Assembly: GCA_002255105.1 (NCBI GenBank)
Contig: NJEK01000048.1
Span: 1 to 19,847 of the forward strand
Source of the DNA: Candidatus Wolframiiraptor sp. EX4484-121
GTDB lineage: Archaea > Thermoproteota > Nitrososphaeria_A > Caldarchaeales > Wolframiiraptoraceae
Length of the DNA stretch: 19,847 nt
Reading direction: 5' to 3'
A program made the position numbers and the translations under genes. Positions 14,878 through 19,847 of the stretch are shown one piece after another. Every line of letters starts with the position of its first letter. Position 1 is the first letter of the stretch. The notes below the pieces were generated by a model that saw nothing but the letters and a program-made list of their open reading frames with translations, was not told the DNA's origin and searched no databases.

Positions 14878-15282
14878 ATGATCCTTTGGATAGGATTGGA
14901 CGATACGGACTCGAAGAAGGGCGGATGCACAACCTACATCGGAGCCCTACTCATTCGAAGGCTTAAGAGGCTTGGCCTGAGATTAGCCGGCTTCCCCAGA
15001 TTGATCAGGCTGAACCCAAATTGCCCATTCAAGACTAGGGGGAACGCGGCAATAGCCCTCAAGCTTAGAGGAGAATACTCCCCTAAGGTGGAGGAACTCG
15101 TGGCCGAGGTCATCGAGGAATACGCCGAACTTGGAGAAGAGGGAACCGAGCCGGCCGCGGTCTTCCTCGAGGGAGAGCCTCCGGAGGAGCTGAAGAGATT
15201 CTATTGGCGCGCTGTCTGGGAGATTGTACCGCTTGAGGAGCCCATAGGAGGAGGGATTATTGGGGGACCATCAGGCACATAG
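14878..15282 (+). CDS. tiaS: TiaS N-terminal fragment (tRNA-Ile2 agmatidine synthetase)
   Basis: TiaS attaches agmatine to C34 of tRNA-Ile2 so that it reads AUA. The first 134 codons begin MILWIGLDDTDSKKGGCTTY, the family signature (GxDDTDS...GxCTTY) of the ATP-binding catalytic domain, followed by GFPRLIRLNPNCPFKTRGNA, also diagnostic. The match runs to about AVWEIVPLEE (15240). The frame then reads PIGGGIIGG, resembling the conserved GRGLIGAL motif, and ends after PSGT at TAG 15280-15282 instead of continuing. The rest of the protein follows in another frame (next entry). A complete TiaS is about 420 residues. The start is fixed by the family N-terminus and the TATA box. Confidence 0.85.
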   Translation: MILWIGLDDTDSKKGGCTTYIGALLIRRLKRLGLRLAGFPRLIRLNPNCPFKTRGNAAIALKLRGEYSPKVEELVAEVIEEYAELGEEGTEPAAVFLEGEPPEELKRFYWRAVWEIVPLEEPIGGGIIGGPSGT

Positions 15283-15302
15283 ACCCGAGGTCGGTCTTTG
15301 AG

Positions 15303-16013
15303 ATGGATAGGGCCACGAGACCCTACACCTTCGATAACGTAGACTATGAGGCTGGGGAGATCAGGATAGCGCCGCACACCCCCTGTCCAGTCCTCTTGGG
15401 GATTAGAGGGGTGGATCCGGAGGTCTTGAGGAGAGCGTTTAGGATGCTGAGGATAGGCGAGCCCGTCGAGATGGTGACGATCTTCGAGACCAATCAGGGG
15501 ACCGACGTCCATCTAAGACCTGCGAGAATAGCTCAGCTGAGGGATGGGATGAGCGCCATAGTCACGGGAAAAGTGTTGGAGAAGCCTAGATTCGAGGTAG
15601 GCGGCCACGTCTTCTTCAAGCTAGGCGATGGGACGGGAGAACTGACCTGTGCGGCCTACGAGCCCACCAAAGGCTTTAGGAACATGGTAGCCAAGCTCCT
15701 CCCCGGCGATGAGGTAACCGTCTATGGAGCGGTCAAGCTCAAGCCCCAGGGCCTGACCCTGAACCTGGAGAAGATCCATGTGAGGAGGCTCGTGGAGGCG
15801 GTTGTTAAGAGACCTCCAAGATGTCCTAGATGCGGTAGGAGGATGGAGAGCGCGGGGGCTGGCAAAGGATATAGGTGTAGAAAATGTAAGGTGAGACTTG
15901 GACCCGAGGCGGTGGAGATCATCAAGCTCCCCAGGGAGGTTGCTACCGGATTCTATGAAGTTCCACCATCGGCGAGGAGGCATCTGGCCAAGCCGTTAAG
16001 CCTTGGAATCTAG
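15303..16013 (+). CDS. tiaS: TiaS C-terminal fragment (OB fold and zinc ribbon)
   Basis: 236 codons from ATG 15303, but TiaS-like sequence in this frame starts earlier, at about 15246 (RRRDYWGTIRHIDPRS, then VFEMDRATRPYTFDNVDYE). It contains CPVLLGIRG, TNQGTDVHL, an OB-fold region with GGHVFFKLGDGTGELTCAAY and EPTKGFRNM, a zinc ribbon CPRCGRRMESAGAGKGYRCR with KCK, and the conserved end FYEVPPSARRHLAKPLSL. ATG 15303 is therefore probably only an internal methionine. Relative to complete TiaS (I compare from memory with the A. fulgidus enzyme), a segment of roughly 30-45 residues is missing between the fragments. Its TAG (16011-16013) overlaps the stop of the convergent RAM gene. Confidence 0.85.
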   Translation: MDRATRPYTFDNVDYEAGEIRIAPHTPCPVLLGIRGVDPEVLRRAFRMLRIGEPVEMVTIFETNQGTDVHLRPARIAQLRDGMSAIVTGKVLEKPRFEVGGHVFFKLGDGTGELTCAAYEPTKGFRNMVAKLLPGDEVTVYGAVKLKPQGLTLNLEKIHVRRLVEAVVKRPPRCPRCGRRMESAGAGKGYRCRKCKVRLGPEAVEIIKLPREVATGFYEVPPSARRHLAKPLSLGI

Positions 16014-16280
16014 GTCTCCTTCGATACCACGAGCATGGTCAGGGTACTCCTAACCTTATCCAGCCTCCGTCTGAGGGCGTCCCGGGTAATATCAGGACGC
16101 TATCCTCCAGGAGATCACCTCTTTAAGCTTGTTCATGCTCTCCGCTTCAACCTTCGCAACGATGTCGTAGAGCCCATAGACGACGTACGCCTCCTTAACG
16201 TTCGGCACCTTCTTCAACTCGTCCAAGATCTCCTCCTCAGCACCTATCTCAGTATTGATCAATACGAACGCGGTTGGCAT
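16010..16280 (-). CDS. single-domain Lrp/AsnC RAM protein with a 31-nt intron
   Basis: ATG 16280 starts MPTAFVLINTEIGAEEEILD, then VPNVKEAYVVYGLYDIVAKV, the ligand-binding RAM domain of Lrp/AsnC regulators without a DNA-binding domain. Such stand-alone RAM proteins are about 75-80 residues, bind amino acids or effectors and oligomerise. Read straight through, the frame stops at TGA 16094-16092 after WRIAS and lacks the last beta-strand. Joining 16280-16102 to 16070-16010 gives 240 nt, 79 residues, with a canonical end EVISWRIRRLDKVRSTLTML then VVSKET and TAG 16012-16010. The removed 31 nt form a bulge-helix-bulge (separate entry). A TATA-like CTTATTA about 26 nt before ATG 16280 supports this start over ATG 16313. 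Confidence 0.8.
16071..16101 (-). other. probable archaeal bulge-helix-bulge mRNA intron (31 nt)
   Basis: On the minus strand: exon helix GTC-side pairs 16110-16108 with 16069-16067 (C-G, U-G wobble, G-C). The central 4-bp helix is GAGG (16107-16104) with CCTC (16076-16073). The 5' bulge is ATA (16103-16101) and the 3' bulge AGA (16072-16070). The inner helix is GCGTCC (16100-16095) with GGACGC (16082-16077), closing a 12-nt loop. This is the canonical substrate of archaeal splicing endonuclease. Cutting after the second nucleotide of each bulge removes exactly 16101-16071 and rebuilds the Ile codon ATA and the reading frame. Confidence 0.78.
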
Positions 16281-16302
16281 GGTTAATATATTGGTGGATC
16301 TC

Positions 16303-16332
16303 GTAATAAGCATTCTGATAAGGGATTTAAGG
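16303..16332. promoter_or_regulatory. divergent promoter region between RAM gene and reverse gyrase
   Basis: Minus-strand GCTTATTAC (about 16303-16311) is about 26 nt before ATG 16280. Plus-strand GGGATTTAAGGAG (about 16321-16333) would start transcription near 16352, about 20 nt before ATG 16372. Both genes thus share a gap of about 90 nt. Confidence 0.4.
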
Positions 16333-16371
16333 AGATGATTTGGTATTGAGCGTGTGGATAGGGCTGGGACG

Positions 16372-19300
16372 ATGGTTGCGAGGGCGATTTACAGCTTCGC
16401 CTGTATAAATTGCGGTGGAGAGATACTCGATGAAAGGTTGCTCAAGCTGGGGTTATGTGAGAGGTGTCTGCCGGATGTTGGAGACATAGATCTCCAGCAA
16501 GCCATAGAGATCTTGAAGTCGGGTGGAAGATTAAAGAGGTTGAAGGAGCTCTCAAACCTCTATACAAGTTATCTGGAGTTTAGGGAATTCTTCAGGAAGG
16601 CAGTCGGATTCGAGCCATGGGCCCTCCAGGAGGTTTGGGCCAAGCGCATACTCTCGGGGGAGAGCTTCGCGATAATCGCCCCAACCGGAATAGGTAAGAC
16701 AGTCCTCGGGTTGGTCATGGCCTTATATCTCGCCTCAAAGGGTAAGAGATGCTACGTTATAGTTCCGAGTAGCATCCTAGCTCAACAACTCTACGAGAAG
16801 GCCGAGAGATTTGCCGAGGGGGCTGGGGCCGGATCCGTTGAGATAATAGCTTATCACGCGGGCTTGAGTAAGGGTGAGAAGGAGGAGGCGTTAAAGAAGA
16901 TCTCCAAACCCAGAAGCATCCTCCTAATAACAACCGATAGATTTCTAGTAGATCGTTTTGAAAGCCTTAAGGAAAGCGTGTTCGACTACGTCTTCGTCGA
17001 CGACGTTGACTCGTTCTTGAAGTCTCCGAAGAACATCGATAGGGCTGTAAGCCTCCTCGGATTCGATCCGGAGGTAGTGGATCACGCCCTGAAGCTTATC
17101 GAGCTCAGGAGGAGAATCGCCAAAGGATTCGACAAGGATCTCGCAAAGGAGTATGAGAGGGTGCGGAAGATCGTCGAGAGGGAGAAGAGGAAGAGGAGGG
17201 GATTGCTGGTTGTTTCGGGGGCGACTCTTAGGGGTAAGCGGACCAAGAGGCTCATGATCTTCAGGGAGCTCCTCGGATTCGAGGTTGGAAGACTTCCGGA
17301 ATTCGTCCGAAACATAGCAGACCTATACATCGAGCCTGAAAAGGGGAATTTGATCGACGAGGCGATAAGCCTGGTTAAGAAGCATGGACCTGGATGCCTG
17401 ATATTCATTCCACAAGCCCTTGGAAGGGATTTCGCGGCCAAGGTCGCGGAGATGTTTGAGAGGGCTGGGATAAAGGTTCACCTGTATGAGAAGATGGAGG
17501 CGGACATACTCCAGAGGTTCTGCGACGGGAAGATCGACGCCATGGTTGGGATAGCTAGTCTCAGAAGCCCCTTAGCTAGGGGCATAGACCTGCCTGAGAG
17601 GATAAGATATGCGATCTTCATAGGAGTCCCGAGGAGGGAGATGATCATATCGAGGGACGAGTATAATCCGACGAAGATCCTAACCTTACTCTACAACATA
17701 ATGCCGATCCTTGAGAAACGGCTGAAGGATGAGGCAGAGGCCGTCGCCGCTAAGCTCTCAAAGATAGTTCCATTAAACAAGGATCTCATGGAGAGGATTA
17801 GGGAGGCCATCGAGAGGGGTGAGAGGCTTGAGGGATTCGAGGGATACGCCGAGGACGCGATAATCGCCGGTAGGGAGTTCTTGAGGAAGGTGTTGACGGA
17901 TGAGTTCATAGAGAGGATTAGGAGGGAGCTCGACATCTCGATAAAGCCCATCAAAGAAGGGTTCTCGCTGATAATCCCAGACGCGTCCGGCTACATTCAA
18001 GCCTCCGGAAGAACCTCGAGGCTTTACGCATACGGGGTTACTAAGGGGATGAGCATAGTCTTGGTGGACGATCCGAAGGCGTTCAAGGGATTAACATCTA
18101 GACTTAGGGTTATGTTGGAGGAGCTCGAGTTCGCTCCATACGATGAGAAGGAAGCCGAGTTGGTTTTCAGGGAGATAGACTCCGAGAGGAAGATAATTAG
18201 GGAGCTTAGGCTCGGCACCGCGAAGATAAGGGTTAAGGACGTGATAAGATCCGCCTTGATGCTCGTCGAATCCCCAACGAAGGCCAGAACGATAGCATAC
18301 CTATTCGGGAGACCCTTCAGGAGGGAGGTTCAGGGGCTAACCGTTTACGAGACGAGCATAGGCGGGGTCATAGTCGGGGTGGCGGCGACCAAGGGGCATC
18401 TGACAGACCTCATCGTCGGGAGAGGGATACATGGCGTTGAGGTGATGGATGGCAGGTTCATCCCAATCTATGGATCGATTAAGAGGTGTCTTAAGTGCGG
18501 AGAGCAGTGGGCCAACGGAGAATCATGTCCATCATGCGGGTCAAAGGAGTTTATTGATAAGGCTCAGATAGTCGAGGCGGTCAGGAAGCTCGCAACCCAA
18601 TACAACGACATCTACCTCGCAACCGATCCAGACGCCGAGGGAGAAAAAATCGCATACGACCTAATGTGCTTAATTAAGCCATATAATCCTAGGATCTACA
18701 GGCTTGAGTTCCACGAGGTCACGAGGAGAGCCCTCCTCTCGGCGGTCGAGAATAAGAGGGATGTGAAGCTAAGCCTCGTCGAGGCACAGCTGCTTAGGAG
18801 GATCGAGGATAGGTGGATAGGGTTCGAGCTAAGCATGAAGCTCTGGGATAGATTCAAGAGCAGATGGCTATCGGCTGGAAGGGTTCAGACCCCGGTTCTG
18901 GGATGGATCGTGGATGTGACCGAGAAGGCGAGGAAGAAGAGAAACCTCGTAAGGATAAGGTTGAAGGATGGGCCGATAATAGAGCTACTCGACCCCGAGA
19001 ACCTCGATGAGATCAAGGAGATGTGGAGTGAGGGGAGGCTCAAAGTCAGGGTCAGGGATGTGAGCTATGAGGAGAGGATCGTAAACCCATTACCTCCCTA
19101 CACAACGGACTCCTATCTCAGAGATGCCTCACTCTACCTAAAGCTATCCTCGGTGGATGCCATGAGAATAGCTCAGGAATTGTTCGAGGCCGGGTTGATA
19201 ACCTATCATAGAACCGACTCGACAACCGTCTCCCAAACAGGGATAAATGTCGCGAGAAGCTATCTCGAGCAGACCTTCCCGGACGAGTTCGCCCCAAGAA

Positions 19301-19847
19301 CCTATAGGAGGGAGGGAGCGCATGAATGTATCAGACCCGTCAGGAGCCTGGACGCCGATAGGCTGAGATATTATATGAGGATGGGGATCGTCAGGATTCC
19401 TAGGAAGCTAACTGACCTACACTTCAGGGTATACGACCTGATCTTCAGGAGATTCATCGCCAGCCAGATGAAGCCCGCGAAGATCCTGACCCAGAGATAT
19501 ATCGCCGATGTGATGGGGAACCCGGTCGAGGTCTCAAGCGACGTCAAGGTAATAGAGGAGGGATTCATGAAAGTATTCCCAACGACTAGGATTAGGAAAG
19601 AGGTGAGAGAAGGTGAATATGATGTCGAGGATCTCTCGGTCAAGAAGATACCCGCCGCCAGGCTTCTCAGCGAGGGGGATGTGGTGGCCATGATGAAGGA
19701 GAGGGGGATCGGGAGGCCGAGCACCTACAGCAAGATAATCCAAACCCTATTCGATAGGGGATACATAATCGAGAGGGGTGGGAGGCTGATAGCGACCAAG
19801 AAGGGGAAGGCTGTCTACAGCTTCCTAAGCCAGATGTTCCAGAAATA
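16372..19847 (+). CDS. rgy: reverse gyrase (3' end outside the window)
   Basis: 1158 codons in one uninterrupted frame, cut by the window end. Reverse gyrase introduces positive supercoils with ATP and is the hallmark of hyperthermophiles. In order: N-terminal zinc finger C11, C14, C29, C32; helicase Walker A APTGIGKT at 103-110; Walker B variant DDVD at 210-213; second RecA-like domain to about 620; topoisomerase IA Toprim start with E633 (LMLVESPTKA); second zinc finger C706, C709, C719, C722; TDPDAEGEK with D752, D754 and E756; active-site region GLITYHRTDS with catalytic Y945; RPSTYSKIIQTL near the end. Known enzymes are about 1100-1250 residues, so little is missing. Start ATG 16372; an in-frame GTG at 16354 is an alternative. 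Confidence 0.97.
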   Translation, partial: MVARAIYSFACINCGGEILDERLLKLGLCERCLPDVGDIDLQQAIEILKSGGRLKRLKELSNLYTSYLEFREFFRKAVGFEPWALQEVWAKRILSGESFAIIAPTGIGKTVLGLVMALYLASKGKRCYVIVPSSILAQQLYEKAERFAEGAGAGSVEIIAYHAGLSKGEKEEALKKISKPRSILLITTDRFLVDRFESLKESVFDYVFVDDVDSFLKSPKNIDRAVSLLGFDPEVVDHALKLIELRRRIAKGFDKDLAKEYERVRKIVEREKRKRRGLLVVSGATLRGKRTKRLMIFRELLGFEVGRLPEFVRNIADLYIEPEKGNLIDEAISLVKKHGPGCLIFIPQALGRDFAAKVAEMFERAGIKVHLYEKMEADILQRFCDGKIDAMVGIASLRSPLARGIDLPERIRYAIFIGVPRREMIISRDEYNPTKILTLLYNIMPILEKRLKDEAEAVAAKLSKIVPLNKDLMERIREAIERGERLEGFEGYAEDAIIAGREFLRKVLTDEFIERIRRELDISIKPIKEGFSLIIPDASGYIQASGRTSRLYAYGVTKGMSIVLVDDPKAFKGLTSRLRVMLEELEFAPYDEKEAELVFREIDSERKIIRELRLGTAKIRVKDVIRSALMLVESPTKARTIAYLFGRPFRREVQGLTVYETSIGGVIVGVAATKGHLTDLIVGRGIHGVEVMDGRFIPIYGSIKRCLKCGEQWANGESCPSCGSKEFIDKAQIVEAVRKLATQYNDIYLATDPDAEGEKIAYDLMCLIKPYNPRIYRLEFHEVTRRALLSAVENKRDVKLSLVEAQLLRRIEDRWIGFELSMKLWDRFKSRWLSAGRVQTPVLGWIVDVTEKARKKRNLVRIRLKDGPIIELLDPENLDEIKEMWSEGRLKVRVRDVSYEERIVNPLPPYTTDSYLRDASLYLKLSSVDAMRIAQELFEAGLITYHRTDSTTVSQTGINVARSYLEQTFPDEFAPRTYRREGAHECIRPVRSLDADRLRYYMRMGIVRIPRKLTDLHFRVYDLIFRRFIASQMKPAKILTQRYIADVMGNPVEVSSDVKVIEEGFMKVFPTTRIRKEVREGEYDVEDLSVKKIPAARLLSEGDVVAMMKERGIGRPSTYSKIIQTLFDRGYIIERGGRLIATKKGKAVYSFLSQMFQK

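Noticed and set aside
15232..15300. Intron as the cause of the tiaS break.
   Set aside because: No bulge-helix-bulge could be drawn, and conserved sequence is absent rather than interrupted.
1..19847. CRISPR array, transposon ends, toxin-antitoxin pair or defence system.
   Set aside because: No spaced direct repeats, transposase or nuclease motifs, or paired small ORFs with typical signatures were seen on either strand.

Overview
The window reads as chromosomal DNA of a hyperthermophilic archaeon, probably of the Thermoproteota/TACK branch. Supporting signs are a reverse gyrase gene, ribosomal protein S30e, an archaeal-type threonyl-tRNA synthetase with a D-aminoacyl-tRNA-deacylase-like editing domain, an archaeal initiator tRNA, TiaS (archaeal AUA decoding), TATA boxes about 25-30 nt upstream of many starts (many mRNAs look leaderless), and strong use of AGG/AGA arginine codons. 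I see no CRISPR array, insertion sequence, prophage or integrated plasmid. This is a housekeeping region.

Layout. 1-770: tail of an Mrp/NBP35 ATPase, S30e, and a small zinc protein. 890-3663: ThrRS and a membrane-anchored SDH/ClpP-class serine protease. 3709-3833: remnant of an ATP-cone protein. 3899-7884: radical SAM protein, membrane-anchored metallo-beta-lactamase-fold protein (dihydropterin-type family), and a large cell-surface protein whose signal peptide lies in a different reading frame from its body. 8046-9720: BtpA-family protein and, convergent to it, dihydropteroate synthase. 9761-11170: TtuA-like tRNA thiolase, then a damaged CDP-alcohol phosphatidyltransferase. 11167-13732 (minus): small arcadin-like protein, GcvH-like protein, PDCD5-like basic protein, TldD protease. 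13847-13921 (minus): initiator tRNA-Met. 14070-14762 (minus): uncharacterised basic protein. 14878-16013: TiaS in two pieces. 16010-16280 (minus): single-domain Lrp/AsnC RAM protein. 16372-end: reverse gyrase, cut by the window edge.

The most interesting observation is in the RAM-domain gene. Its reading frame is interrupted by a 31-nt segment (16071-16101). Removing exactly that segment restores a canonical 79-residue RAM domain. The segment and its flanks fold on paper into a complete bulge-helix-bulge: three-pair outer helix, 3-nt bulge AGA, four-pair helix GAGG/CCTC, 3-nt bulge ATA, six-pair inner helix GCGTCC/GGACGC. The two expected cleavage points fall exactly at the edges of the 31 nt. 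This is the recognition structure of the archaeal tRNA splicing endonuclease, so I infer a very small mRNA intron in a transcription-regulator-type gene.

A second theme is broken reading frames. Besides the RAM gene, the ATP-cone gene, surface protein, CDP-alcohol transferase, gcvH, the 14070-14762 gene and tiaS all show frame changes or missing conserved segments. For tiaS the break looks like a deletion between direct repeats. Either the assembly carries consensus indels or several genes here are decaying or processed unusually. An independent read set or RNA-seq would separate these.
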